From positions 1-49,395 of the forward strand of contig CAJUHV010000027.1 in the NCBI GenBank assembly GCA_910586445.1: a stretch of DNA of 49,395 nt, in the 5' to 3' direction. The DNA is from an uncultured Eubacterium sp. (lineage in GTDB: Bacteria > Bacillota > Clostridia > Lachnospirales > Lachnospiraceae). How positions within the stretch are numbered: the stretch's first letter is position 1; each line of letters starts with the position of its first letter. Made by a program: the position numbers and the translations under genes. The notes beneath the pieces are model-generated. The model ran no database searches, was not told where the DNA came from, and saw nothing but the letters and a program-made list of their open reading frames with translations. This document shows, one piece after another, positions 33,187 through 42,330 of this stretch.

Positions 33187-35778
33187 ATGGAACAATATAC
33201 AGTAACCGGCATGAGCTGCGCTGCATGCAGCGCACGCGTGGAGAAAGCAGTGTCAAAGGTGCCGGGAGTAGCGTCGTGTTCGGTCAGCCTTTTGACAAAT
33301 TCGATGGGTGTAGAAGGCACGGCGGATGCGGGAGCCGTTATAAAGGCGGTAGAAGAAGCCGGCTATGGAGCTTCGCAGAAAGCAGGGCAGGAAGGTGCGC
33401 GTCCGCTGTCTGCGGCGGAGGAGGCACTGGCTGATCATGAGACGCCGGTATTAAAGCAGCGTCTGTATGCTTCGCTGGGATTCCTGCTTGTTTTAATGTA
33501 TGTTTCTATGGGACATATGATGTGGGGATGGCCCCTGCCTGCATTTTTGGGCAAAAATCATGTGGCGGCGGGCCTGCTGCAGCTTCTTTTGACTGTTATT
33601 ATAATGGTCGTAAACCAGAAGTTTTTTATAAGCGGGTATAAGAGCCTGTGGCATAAAGCGCCAAATATGGATACATTGGTCGCGCTTGGTTCTACGGCAG
33701 CGTTTGTATACAGCACATATGCGCTGTTTGCGATGACCGAGGCGCAGATGCGCGGGGATATGGACGGGGTTATGGCTTATATGCATGAGTTTTATTTTGA
33801 GTCTGCAGCCATGATCCTGACACTGATTACGGTCGGCAAGATGCTGGAGGCACGTTCAAAAGGAAAGACGACCGATGCATTAAAGGGGCTGATGAAGCTG
33901 GCACCTAAGACGGCAACCGTGATCCGGGACGGCACGCAGCTTCAGGTGTCGATCGAGCAGGTGAAAAAGGGCGAAATATTTGTCGTGCGTCCGGGAGAGA
34001 ATATACCCGTGGACGGTATCGTATTGGAGGGCAGCAGTGCGGTAAATGAAGCCGCGCTTACCGGAGAAAGCATTCCTGTAGATAAAGCACCGGGGGACGC
34101 AGTTTCAGCTGCCTCTGTCAATCAGTCTGGATTTTTAAAATGCGAGGCAACCAGAGTCGGGGAGGATACGACCCTGTCTCAGATTATCCGTATGGTCAGC
34201 GAGGCAGCAGCTACAAAAGCACCGATTGCAAAAGTAGCTGACCGCGTATCCGGCGTGTTTGTTCCGGCGGTTATTTCGATTGCCGTGGTGACAATTCTGG
34301 TGTGGCTTATCGCAGGTGAAAGTGTCGGGTTTGCGCTGGCACGCGGCATATCGGTGCTGGTCATCAGCTGTCCATGTGCGCTTGGACTGGCAACTCCGGT
34401 TGCGATTATGGTAGGCAACGGGGTGGGAGCCAAAAGCGGCATTATGTTTAAGACGGCGGTTTCTCTGGAAGAAACAGGGAAGATCGAAATTGTGGCATTA
34501 GATAAAACAGGAACGATTACAAACGGAACCCCGAAGGTCACGGACTTGATACCCGTCTGGGGTATGTCGGAAGAAGAGCTGCTTGGGCTTGCAGATGTCT
34601 TAGAGCAGCGCAGCGAGCATCCGCTGGCACGGGCGGTTATAGAATATGCTGCCGAAAAAGGGATCGGCAGTCCGAAGGAGCCCGAGGCGGTCAAGGATTT
34701 TATGGCGCTGCCGGGAAACGGGCTGACCTGTATATATAAGGGCAGGGAGCTTGCCGGAGGCAACGGCCGGTTTATCAGTACAAAAGCAGAAGTGCCGGAG
34801 GATCTTTTAAAGGTTTCCGAACAGCTTTCGGAGCAGGGCAAGACGCCGCTGTTTTTTGCGCAGGACGGAAAAATGGCAGGCATTATTGCGGTAGCAGATG
34901 TTATAAAAGAAGACAGCCCGCAGGCAGTGCAGCAGCTGCAGCATATGGGAATCCGCGTCGTAATGCTGACAGGCGATAATGAGCGCACGGCAAAGGCAAT
35001 CGGCGCGCAGGCAGGTGTAGATGAGGTCATTGCAGGCGTGCTGCCTGACGGCAAGGAGAGTGTGATCCGGTCCTTGAAGCAGCAGGGCAGGACGGCAATG
35101 GTCGGCGACGGAATCAATGATGCTCCGGCACTGACAAGGGCAGATATTGGGATCGCGATTGGAGCAGGGACAGATATTGCCATTGATGCTGCGGATGTGG
35201 TATTGATGAAGAGCAGGCTGAGCGATGTTCCGGCAGCGATCCGCCTGAGCCGCTTTACACTGCGAAATATTCATGAAAATCTGTTCTGGGCATTTATATA
35301 TAACGTAATCGGCATTCCGCTGGCGGCAGGTGTCTGGATTCCGCTTTTCGGCTGGCAGCTGAATCCTATGTTTGGTGCGGCAGCCATGAGCCTGTCTAGC
35401 TTCTGCGTAGTGACAAATGCACTGCGGCTGAATCTGGTGTCTATCCATGAGGCCGGCAGGGATAGGCCGAAAAAGCATAAATTAAGTGCATATGCCGCAG
35501 GCAAAGAGCCTGTGGGCATTTATAAATCAAATGATCCATTATTGTCAGAAAAAAAGGAGGAAAAATCAATGGAAAAGACAATGAAAATCGAAGGAATGAT
35601 GTGTGCTCACTGCGAGGCAAGGGTGAAGAAATGCCTGGAGGCGCTTGAGCAGGTAGAAGAAGCGGTTGTCAGCCACGAGGCAGGTACCGCAGTCGTAAAG
35701 CTGAATGCAGAGACTGCTGATGAAGTGCTGCGCAAAGCTGTGGAGGATCAGGATTACAAAGTGACAGGAATACAGTAA
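33187..35778 (+). CDS. copA: Copper-exporting P1B-type ATPase with N- and C-terminal HMA domains
   Basis: This ATPase pumps Cu(I) out of the cell. An N-terminal heavy-metal domain (1-70) has MSCAACSARV. Membrane helices, the TGES actuator loop, the metal-site CPC (SCPCALGLATP), DKTGTITNG phosphorylation loop, SEHPLARAV and GDGINDAPAL follow in order. After the last helices and a Lys/Glu-rich linker (about 755-794) comes a second metal-binding domain (795-863) with MMCAHCEARV, very like a free CopZ chaperone. A full ribosome site and ATG sit in the linker, so the C-terminal domain may also be made alone (see separate entry). CAGGGAGG precedes the main ATG. At 863 aa it is longer than usual because of the C-terminal fusion. 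Confidence 0.95.
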   Translation: MEQYTVTGMSCAACSARVEKAVSKVPGVASCSVSLLTNSMGVEGTADAGAVIKAVEEAGYGASQKAGQEGARPLSAAEEALADHETPVLKQRLYASLGFLLVLMYVSMGHMMWGWPLPAFLGKNHVAAGLLQLLLTVIIMVVNQKFFISGYKSLWHKAPNMDTLVALGSTAAFVYSTYALFAMTEAQMRGDMDGVMAYMHEFYFESAAMILTLITVGKMLEARSKGKTTDALKGLMKLAPKTATVIRDGTQLQVSIEQVKKGEIFVVRPGENIPVDGIVLEGSSAVNEAALTGESIPVDKAPGDAVSAASVNQSGFLKCEATRVGEDTTLSQIIRMVSEAAATKAPIAKVADRVSGVFVPAVISIAVVTILVWLIAGESVGFALARGISVLVISCPCALGLATPVAIMVGNGVGAKSGIMFKTAVSLEETGKIEIVALDKTGTITNGTPKVTDLIPVWGMSEEELLGLADVLEQRSEHPLARAVIEYAAEKGIGSPKEPEAVKDFMALPGNGLTCIYKGRELAGGNGRFISTKAEVPEDLLKVSEQLSEQGKTPLFFAQDGKMAGIIAVADVIKEDSPQAVQQLQHMGIRVVMLTGDNERTAKAIGAQAGVDEVIAGVLPDGKESVIRSLKQQGRTAMVGDGINDAPALTRADIGIAIGAGTDIAIDAADVVLMKSRLSDVPAAIRLSRFTLRNIHENLFWAFIYNVIGIPLAAGVWIPLFGWQLNPMFGAAAMSLSSFCVVTNALRLNLVSIHEAGRDRPKKHKLSAYAAGKEPVGIYKSNDPLLSEKKEEKSMEKTMKIEGMMCAHCEARVKKCLEALEQVEEAVVSHEAGTAVVKLNAETADEVLRKAVEDQDYKVTGIQ
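35551..35571 (+). promoter_or_regulatory. Internal ribosome site and start codon in copA
   Basis: AAAAAGGAGG (35551-35560) is followed after eight bases by ATG (35569-35571), in the copA frame at codon 795. It is stronger than most gene starts in the window. Confidence 0.8.
35569..35778 (+). CDS. Predicted internal CopZ-like copper chaperone (in-frame within copA)
   Basis: Translation from the internal ATG gives 69 residues with one heavy-metal-associated domain: MxCxxC as MMCAHC, the beta-alpha-beta-beta-alpha-beta length of CopZ, and no other domain. It would carry Cu(I) in the cytoplasm and hand it to CopA or CsoR. It shares the reading frame and stop of copA, so either a fusion, a free chaperone, or both could be made. 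Known precedent: E. coli copA also yields a separate chaperone-like domain, by frameshifting rather than an internal start. Expression alone is inferred from the ribosome site. Confidence 0.6.
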   Translation: MEKTMKIEGMMCAHCEARVKKCLEALEQVEEAVVSHEAGTAVVKLNAETADEVLRKAVEDQDYKVTGIQ

Positions 35779-35847
35779 TACAGAAAAACAGAATTCCGGC
35801 AGCTGTTTCTCAGCTGCAGTAACAAATTTCGGCGGGATATTCAGTGA

Positions 35848-35903
35848 TCTGACTGCCGGAGAAATGCAGATTCAGGCCCTGCAGCCGGTCGGCAGGCTTT
35901 TCG
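35848..35903 (+). terminator. Possible terminator after copA
   Basis: CTGCCGG pairs with CCGGTCGGCAG (one bulge) around an inner GCAG/CTGC stem, then a short GCTTTT. The T tract is short. Confidence 0.5.
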
Positions 35904-36061
35904 TATTTTGATTACGGAGAGACTGCGGCAGGCTGCGGGGTTATTGCAAAGTTGTAGAAATAGATAAAGAAAATGATTTTTATTAAAAATAAATATAATT
36001 ATATGGCTGTGGTTTGTGGAGATACCGCGGTTTTGCAGCCGCATGTCTGGGAGGAGAAAAA

Positions 36062-36565
36062 ATGCATGATAAAATGACAAAAAAAGATATAGAGCGCATG
36101 GAAGAAGAAATTGAATACCGCAAGCTCGTAGTACGCAGGCAGGCGCTGGAGGCTGTGAAAGAGGCCCGGGCACATGGGGATTTGAGCGAAAATTTTGAAT
36201 ACCATGCGGCGAAAAAGGACAAAAACCAGAATGAAAGCCGCATACGCTATCTGGAACGGATGATTAAAACGGCGCAGATTGTGGAAGACAATTCAAATGC
36301 AGACGAGGTAGGTCTGGATAATACAGTAACGGTTTACTTTGAAGAAGACGATGAGACGGAAACATTTAAGCTTGTTACGACGGTACGCGGAAATTCGCTG
36401 AAAGGCATGATCAGCATTGATTCACCGATTGGAAAGGCCGTTTTAGGACATAAGGTCAATGACCGTGTGACAGTAAAGGTAAACGAGGGATATAGTTATG
36501 ATGTTATAATAAAGTCAATCGAAAATACGGTGGACGACGGGACAGACTCCCTGCGCAAATTTTAA
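36062..36565 (+). CDS. greA: GreA/GreB-type transcription elongation factor
   Basis: This factor enters the RNA polymerase secondary channel and rescues backtracked complexes by stimulating transcript cleavage. The N-terminal coiled coil has the acidic tip EARAHGDLSENFEYHAAK, where Asp and Glu coordinate the catalytic metal. The C-terminal FKBP-like domain ends with SPIGKAVLGHKVNDRVTVK. It is 167 aa. I start at 36062 after GGGAGGAG, not at the earlier in-frame 36014. A stand-alone gene before the carAB promoter. It may be a second Gre paralogue of the genome; the window cannot tell. Confidence 0.9.
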   Translation: MHDKMTKKDIERMEEEIEYRKLVVRRQALEAVKEARAHGDLSENFEYHAAKKDKNQNESRIRYLERMIKTAQIVEDNSNADEVGLDNTVTVYFEEDDETETFKLVTTVRGNSLKGMISIDSPIGKAVLGHKVNDRVTVKVNEGYSYDVIIKSIENTVDDGTDSLRKF

Positions 36566-36593
36566 ATCTTTCAGAAAGCCAATCGGAAAAAGG

Positions 36594-36622
36594 TTGAAAA
36601 AATCCCTTTGATATGATACACT
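36594..36622 (+). promoter_or_regulatory. carAB promoter
   Basis: TTGAAA (36594-36599), a 17-base spacer and TACACT (36617-36622), about 125 bases upstream of carA. Confidence 0.65.
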
Positions 36623-36693
36623 CTTTACAATTTAGGAATCAGAAGTGAAGCTACGATTTTGATTTATGCTGGATTGAGAGCCGCTGGGACATC

Positions 36694-36721
36694 AAAAAAA
36701 GAGAATTCTCTCTTTTTTTTT
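36694..36721 (+). terminator. Terminator-like hairpin in the carAB leader
   Basis: AAAAAAAGAGA (36694-36704) pairs with TCTCTTTTTTT (36709-36719) around ATTC, the T run doubling as the tail. It lies between promoter and start codon, 27 bases before carA, so it could attenuate pyrimidine/arginine-linked expression. The stem is mostly A-T and weak. No PyrR-binding loop was recognised. Confidence 0.6.
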
Positions 36722-36747
36722 GCCACGGAGAAAGGGACAAAACAATT

Positions 36748-37830
36748 ATGAAAGCTTTTCTAATACTTGAAGATGGACGCGTATTTGAAGGAACCAGCAT
36801 TGGTTCTGAAAGAGAAGTCATCAGTGAAATTGTATTTAATACTTCCATGACCGGCTATCTGGAAGTGCTGACCGATCCTTCCTATGCCGGACAGGCAGTA
36901 GTCATGACGTATCCTTTAATCGGAAACTATGGAATCTGTTTTAATGACATGGAATCTGCAAGGCCATGGCCGGACGGCTATATTGTCAGGGAGCTGTCCA
37001 GAATGCCGAGCAATTTCCGCTGTGAGGGAACAATTCAGAATTTTTTAGAAAAACATGATATACCAGGAATTGCAGGCATTGACACACGCGCATTGACAAA
37101 GCTTCTGCGTGAAAAGGGCACAATGAACGGCATGATTACGACCAATGAGAATTACAGTCTGGATGAAATCATACCGAGGCTAAAAGCATATACGGTAGGC
37201 GATGTGGTAGAACGGGTGACTTGTAAGGAGAAAAAAGTATTAGAAGGAAAAGGCTGTAAAGTCGCGCTGTTAGATCTGGGAGCCAAAGAAAATATTGCGC
37301 GTTCGCTGCATGAGCGTGGATGCGAGGTTACTATATATCCGGCGTATACGTCAGCCGAGGAGATTTTAGCAGGCCGGCCGGATGGAATTATGCTGTCTAA
37401 TGGCCCGGGAGATCCAAAGAGCTGCACATCTATTATAAAGGAAATAAAAAAGCTGTATGACTCGGATGTGCCGATTTTTGCGATCTGTCTGGGGCATCAG
37501 CTGATGGCGCTTGCAGCAGGCGCGGATACACACAAGCTAAAATATGGACACCGGGGCGGCAATCATCCGGTCAAGGATTTAGAAACCGGGCGGGTATATA
37601 TTTCTTCGCAGAACCACGGATATGTCGTAGATACGGATAATCTGGGTGCAGACCGTGCAGTTCCTGCGTTTATCAATGTCAATGACGGCACAAATGAGGG
37701 GCTGAAATATACCGGGAAAAATATATTTACCGTACAGTTTCATCCGGAAGCATGTCCGGGGCCTGGGGACAGCGCATATTTATTTGATCGATTTTTAGCA
37801 ATGATGGGAGGGGACAGAACATGCCTTTAA
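36748..37830 (+). CDS. carA: Carbamoyl-phosphate synthase small subunit (glutaminase)
   Basis: This subunit hydrolyses glutamine and channels ammonia to CarB for carbamoyl phosphate, used by pyrimidine and arginine synthesis. The N-terminal domain has FNTSMTGYLEVLTDPSYAGQ; the class I amidotransferase domain has the nucleophile Cys247 in ICLGHQLMAL and the His-Pro-Glu triad end in FHPEACPGP. It is 360 aa. Its last 10 bases overlap carB, so the subunits are translationally coupled. Confidence 0.97.
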   Translation: MKAFLILEDGRVFEGTSIGSEREVISEIVFNTSMTGYLEVLTDPSYAGQAVVMTYPLIGNYGICFNDMESARPWPDGYIVRELSRMPSNFRCEGTIQNFLEKHDIPGIAGIDTRALTKLLREKGTMNGMITTNENYSLDEIIPRLKAYTVGDVVERVTCKEKKVLEGKGCKVALLDLGAKENIARSLHERGCEVTIYPAYTSAEEILAGRPDGIMLSNGPGDPKSCTSIIKEIKKLYDSDVPIFAICLGHQLMALAAGADTHKLKYGHRGGNHPVKDLETGRVYISSQNHGYVVDTDNLGADRAVPAFINVNDGTNEGLKYTGKNIFTVQFHPEACPGPGDSAYLFDRFLAMMGGDRTCL

Positions 37831-40800
37831 TCAAGGATATTAAAAAAGTATTAGTCATCGGCTCCGGGCCGATTGTGATCGGACAGGCAGCAGAATTTGA
37901 TTATGCCGGAACACAGGCATGCCGTTCCCTGAAAGAAGAAGGCTTGGAAGTATGCCTTGTCAATTCAAATCCCGCTACGATTATGACTGACAAAAATATC
38001 GCTGATCAGGTCTATATCGAGCCGCTGACGGTGGATGTCTTAAAAAAGATCATACTGCTGGAAAAGCCGGACAGCGTGCTGCCGACACTGGGCGGACAGG
38101 CAGGGCTGAATCTGGGCATGGAGCTGGCTGAGTCAGGATTTTTAGAGGAAAACGGCGTAAGGCTGATCGGTACGACGGCACAGACGATTAAAAAAGCGGA
38201 AGACCGTCTGGAATTTAAAGAGACGATGGAAAAAATCGGAGAGCCGGTTGCGCCGTCCATGGTCGTAGAGGATGTGCGAAGCGGCATTGACTTTACGAAT
38301 ACGATCGGCTATCCGGTTGTCCTGCGGCCTGCATACACGCTGGGCGGCAGCGGCGGCGGCATAGCGCATAACGAGCAGGAGCTGGTGGACATTTTGAAAA
38401 ACGGCCTGCGCCTCTCCCGTGTCGGCCAGGTATTGGTAGAGCGCTGTATCGCTGGCTGGAAGGAAATCGAGTACGAGGTAATGCGGGATGCAGCAGGCAA
38501 CTGCATTACAGTATGTAATATGGAAAATATTGATCCGGTCGGCGTGCATACAGGCGATTCTATTGTCGTAGCGCCTTCACAGACGCTGGGGGATAAGGAA
38601 TACCAGATGCTGCGCACTTCAGCACTGAATATTATATCAGAATTAAACATTACGGGCGGATGCAACGTCCAGTATGCGTTAAAGCCGGATTCTTTTGAAT
38701 ACTGTGTTATAGAGGTAAATCCGCGTGTAAGCCGTTCGTCCGCGCTGGCTTCTAAGGCGACCGGGTATCCGATTGCAAAAGTGGCAGCAAAAATTGCAGT
38801 AGGGTATACATTGGATGAAATAAAAAATGCGATTACAGATAAGACGTATGCCAGCTTTGAGCCGATGCTGGATTACTGTGTTGTAAAGCTGCCGAGACTT
38901 CCGTTTGATAAGTTTATTACTGCCAAACGTACGCTGACGACGCAGATGAAAGCGACCGGTGAGGTAATGAGTATCTGCGATAATTTCGAAGGCGCATTGA
39001 TGAAGGCGCTTCGTTCGTTAGAGCAGCATGTAGACAGCCTGATGTCATATGATTTCAGCGCGCTGTCTGAAAAGGAGCTGCTTGAACGGTTAAAGACCGT
39101 AGACGACCAGCGGATTTTTATAATTGCCGAAGCGCTGCGCAAAGGCATAAATTATAAGGCGATTCATGAGATCACTATGATCGATGAATGGTTTATAGAT
39201 AAAATAGCTATTTTAGTAGAAATGGAACAGCGGCTGAAAAAGAAAGAGCTGACTGTAGAGCTGTTAAAAGAGGCAAAGCGCATAGAGTTCCCGGATCATG
39301 TCATAGCGGCCCTGACAGGCAGGAGCGAGCAGGAAATCCGTTCCATGCGTTACGAAAACGGAATTACTGCGGCATTTAAAATGGTAGATACCTGTGCGGC
39401 TGAGTTTGAAGCCGCGACGCCGTATTATTATTCGGTATTTGGCAGCGAGGATGAGGCACTGCATACAAAAGACCGCAAGAAGGTGCTGGTGCTCGGCTCC
39501 GGGCCGATCCGTATCGGGCAGGGGATTGAGTTTGACTACTGTTCGGTACATGCGACTTGGGCATTTGCCAGGGCAGGCTATGAGACAATTATTATCAACA
39601 ATAATCCAGAGACGGTCAGCACGGATTTTGATATAGCAGACAAGCTGTATTTTGAACCGCTGACGCCGGAGGATGTAGAAAATATTGTAAATGTAGAAAA
39701 ACCGGACGGAGCTGTTGTACAGTTTGGCGGACAGACGGCGATCAAGCTGACGCAGAGCCTGATGGAAATGGGCGTGCCGATTCTGGGCACGGCAGCAGAG
39801 GATGTGGATGCAGCGGAAGACCGTGAGCTGTTTGACCGCATTTTACAGGAAACGCAGATACCGCGTGCAGCAGGCGGAACCGTATTTACCGCACAGGAGG
39901 CAAAGCAGGTGGCAGACCGGCTGGGATATCCGGTACTGGTGCGTCCGTCGTATGTACTGGGCGGGCAGGGCATGCAGATCGCCTATACAGATGCAGAGAT
40001 CGAAGAGTTTATGGCGATCATAAACCGCTATTCGCAGGAGCATCCGATTCTGGTAGACAAGTACCTGATGGGCAAGGAGCTGGAGGTGGATGCGGTCTGT
40101 GACGGCACGGATATTTTGATTCCGGGTATTATGGAGCATATCGAGCGCACCGGGGTGCATTCCGGTGATTCGATTTCGGTCTATCCGGCTCCGACAATTA
40201 GCCAGGCTGTACGTGACCGTATCGCGGAATATTCCAGAAGGCTTGCAAAGGCGCTCCATGTCCGCGGACTGATCAATATTCAGTTTATTGCGGTGGATGA
40301 AGAGGTATATGTCATAGAGGTGAATCCGCGTTCGTCCAGGACAGTGCCGTATATCAGCAAAGTGACCGGAATACCGATTGTAGACCTTGCGACAGAGGTT
40401 ATAATAGGAAAGAAAATCAAAGATCTGGGCTATGAGCCGGGCCTGCAGCCTGCGGCAGATTATTTTGCGATTAAAATGCCTGTCTTTTCATTTGAAAAGA
40501 TACGCGGCGCAGAGATCAGCCTGGGGCCGGAAATGAAATCGACCGGAGAGTGTCTGGGCATAGCAAAGACATTTGACGAGGCTTTGTATAAAGCATTTCT
40601 TGGTGCGGGCGTTATCCTGCCAAAGCATAAGCAGATGATTATCACAGTCAAAGATGCGGACAAGCCGGAGGCGGTAGAAGTAGCCAGACGCTTTGAGGCA
40701 ATGGGATACAGGATTTATGCGACAAGGAGTACGGCAAAGTACTTGCAGGAGCGCGGTGTACATGCACTGCGTGTAAAAAATATACATCAGGAGTCTCCGA

Positions 40801-41015
40801 CGATTATGGACCTGCTTCTGGGGCATAAGATCGATCTTGTGATTGATACGCCGACGCAGGGCAGGGATAAGGGCAGGGATGGTTTCCTGATCCGGCGCGT
40901 GGCGATCGAGACGGGGGTAAACTGCATTACAGCCATGGATACGGCAAAGGCGCTGGCACTCAGCCTTGAAACGGCGCATAAAGAGATGACGATGATTGAC
41001 ATTGCGAAAATATAA
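37821..41015 (+). CDS. carB: Carbamoyl-phosphate synthase large subunit
   Basis: Two homologous ATP-grasp halves (about 1-400 and 550-935) phosphorylate bicarbonate and carbamate; each half opens with a GSGPI-IGQ motif (VLVIGSGPIVIGQAAEFDYA and VLVLGSGPIRIGQGIEFDY). The oligomerisation domain lies between, and the C-terminal MGS-like allosteric domain (about 935-1064) would bind regulators such as UMP or ornithine. Full length at 1064 aa. It overlaps carA by 10 bases and is followed by a strong terminator shared with the convergent gene. Confidence 0.97.
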   Translation: MPLIKDIKKVLVIGSGPIVIGQAAEFDYAGTQACRSLKEEGLEVCLVNSNPATIMTDKNIADQVYIEPLTVDVLKKIILLEKPDSVLPTLGGQAGLNLGMELAESGFLEENGVRLIGTTAQTIKKAEDRLEFKETMEKIGEPVAPSMVVEDVRSGIDFTNTIGYPVVLRPAYTLGGSGGGIAHNEQELVDILKNGLRLSRVGQVLVERCIAGWKEIEYEVMRDAAGNCITVCNMENIDPVGVHTGDSIVVAPSQTLGDKEYQMLRTSALNIISELNITGGCNVQYALKPDSFEYCVIEVNPRVSRSSALASKATGYPIAKVAAKIAVGYTLDEIKNAITDKTYASFEPMLDYCVVKLPRLPFDKFITAKRTLTTQMKATGEVMSICDNFEGALMKALRSLEQHVDSLMSYDFSALSEKELLERLKTVDDQRIFIIAEALRKGINYKAIHEITMIDEWFIDKIAILVEMEQRLKKKELTVELLKEAKRIEFPDHVIAALTGRSEQEIRSMRYENGITAAFKMVDTCAAEFEAATPYYYSVFGSEDEALHTKDRKKVLVLGSGPIRIGQGIEFDYCSVHATWAFARAGYETIIINNNPETVSTDFDIADKLYFEPLTPEDVENIVNVEKPDGAVVQFGGQTAIKLTQSLMEMGVPILGTAAEDVDAAEDRELFDRILQETQIPRAAGGTVFTAQEAKQVADRLGYPVLVRPSYVLGGQGMQIAYTDAEIEEFMAIINRYSQEHPILVDKYLMGKELEVDAVCDGTDILIPGIMEHIERTGVHSGDSISVYPAPTISQAVRDRIAEYSRRLAKALHVRGLINIQFIAVDEEVYVIEVNPRSSRTVPYISKVTGIPIVDLATEVIIGKKIKDLGYEPGLQPAADYFAIKMPVFSFEKIRGAEISLGPEMKSTGECLGIAKTFDEALYKAFLGAGVILPKHKQMIITVKDADKPEAVEVARRFEAMGYRIYATRSTAKYLQERGVHALRVKNIHQESPTIMDLLLGHKIDLVIDTPTQGRDKGRDGFLIRRVAIETGVNCITAMDTAKALALSLETAHKEMTMIDIAKI

Positions 41016-41024
41016 ATTAGTAAA

Positions 41025-41063
41025 AAAATCCAGCCCGCTGCAAAGGCGGGGCTGGATTTTTGA
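41025..41063 (+). terminator. Bidirectional terminator between carB and the HD-GYP-like gene
   Basis: AAAAATCCAGCCCGC pairs with GGCGGGGCTGGATTTTT (small bulge), with T runs on both strands. A second hairpin, CAATAGAAAG/CTTTCTATTG, lies at 41071-41103. Confidence 0.9.
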
Positions 41064-41151
41064 TTCATGACAATAGAAAGTTCGCGCAGCGTGCTTTCTA
41101 TTGTTGCATATGTCTTTATGCGCTTTTATTTATGAAATATTTATGCAGTGT

Positions 41152-42330
41152 TTACGCATCTTTTTTCATGCGTTCTGCTATGCGCAGTTTTTTAAACTCG
41201 TACTTACGTACCATTTTCGAGCTGTTTTCATCGCTGGAGAACTGTTTTAATGTTTCGTCATCCATTTTTACACGATTGTCCATAGTATGCATTACGTCGG
41301 CAATCTGTATCCTGCTGCGTACTTTTGGGTCGCTCAGGTCAAAAATCTCGTTTTTAGAAAAGCTCAATACTACCGGATGGTTAAAATCTTTTAGATTTTC
41401 TTCTAATACAAGTCCCTTATCGCCGTTTGTCAGATCTACGCAGCAGCCGACAGGCATAATGTGGATGCAGTTTGCAAGTGCGGATACCACATTTTCGGAA
41501 TAAGATTCCGGGTGGTCGATCAGGTAGCGGATCGCTGTGATCTCGGAATTTGGCTTGCGGCTGAGGCTCATTGCGGTCATGCGGTCAAATTTATCCGCAA
41601 CGGTCAGAATGTTTGTGCCGGTAAGCCATTTGCTGCGGTCAATGCTGCCGTCCTCAGATTTTCCTGCCCGGATCATCTGTGTCACCATAGCCAGTGAGTC
41701 TGGCGGGAGACTGTATGGATTTGTATCTGCATGAAGGAGCGCAAAGGCCTTTTCACGGTATTTTGAGATCGTAGAGCTTTCAAGGTCAGTAATGTCTTCG
41801 CCTTTTTTCATAATTTCGGCAGGTACGTACAGATAACCGAAATCATATAAAAAGGCAGCGGTAACAACAGACAGCATAGTGCTTTCGCGCAGCCCCATAG
41901 CGTGTCCGATCATGGCTGCGATAATCGAAACACCGACTGAATGTTTGTATACAAAGTCCGTGTTGCTTCTTATATTTTGTGTAAAGTGCACTTTATGATC
42001 CAGAGTACCAAAATGCTGTACGACATCTTTGGCAAGGGCGGCCAGATCCGTCGGCATTTTCCCTTTGCTGATATTGACCAGATTATCGCGCAGGCGGAAC
42101 ATATAAAAAGTCTGCAGCTGTTCGAATTCCAGTTCTTCTTTTGAAATAGGCGGGAGCGGCTCTGCAGGTTCAAGAATAAAAATACCGATCAGACCGAAGT
42201 TATTCAGGTTTACGATATTCTGAATAGTCAGTTTTGTGTTCCGGTCGAACAGTAACACGCCATTTCTGTTAAATACGGGTTTGGCAAGGCGCATGCCCGG
42301 TTTAATATCCTGCGATTCTATAAATAGCAT
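41152..42330 (-). CDS. Degenerate HD-GYP-type protein
   Basis: The 392-residue cytoplasmic protein resembles HD-GYP proteins, which normally degrade cyclic di-GMP. An N-terminal region (about 1-60) with QDIKPGMRLAKPVFN is typical of this group. The HD core is recognisable (VYKHSVGVS, then AFLYDFGYLYVP), but the HD doublet reads Tyr-Asp, the following Lys is Tyr, and the GYP segment is replaced by a Pro/Ser-rich stretch (about 203-230). The metal site therefore looks lost. A c-di-GMP-binding or scaffolding role is possible. AGGAGG precedes the ATG on the minus strand. It is the only long minus-strand gene here. Confidence 0.8.
   Translation of the reverse strand: MLFIESQDIKPGMRLAKPVFNRNGVLLFDRNTKLTIQNIVNLNNFGLIGIFILEPAEPLPPISKEELEFEQLQTFYMFRLRDNLVNISKGKMPTDLAALAKDVVQHFGTLDHKVHFTQNIRSNTDFVYKHSVGVSIIAAMIGHAMGLRESTMLSVVTAAFLYDFGYLYVPAEIMKKGEDITDLESSTISKYREKAFALLHADTNPYSLPPDSLAMVTQMIRAGKSEDGSIDRSKWLTGTNILTVADKFDRMTAMSLSRKPNSEITAIRYLIDHPESYSENVVSALANCIHIMPVGCCVDLTNGDKGLVLEENLKDFNHPVVLSFSKNEIFDLSDPKVRSRIQIADVMHTMDNRVKMDDETLKQFSSDENSSKMVRKYEFKKLRIAERMKKDA

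Noticed and set aside
34179..35183. 334-codon open frame antisense to copA
   Set aside because: Ser/Pro/Thr-rich shadow of a conserved P-type ATPase; no start signals.
36623..36747. PyrR-binding attenuator in the carAB leader
   Set aside because: No sequence close to the PyrR-binding loop consensus was seen; only the terminator-like hairpin is retained.
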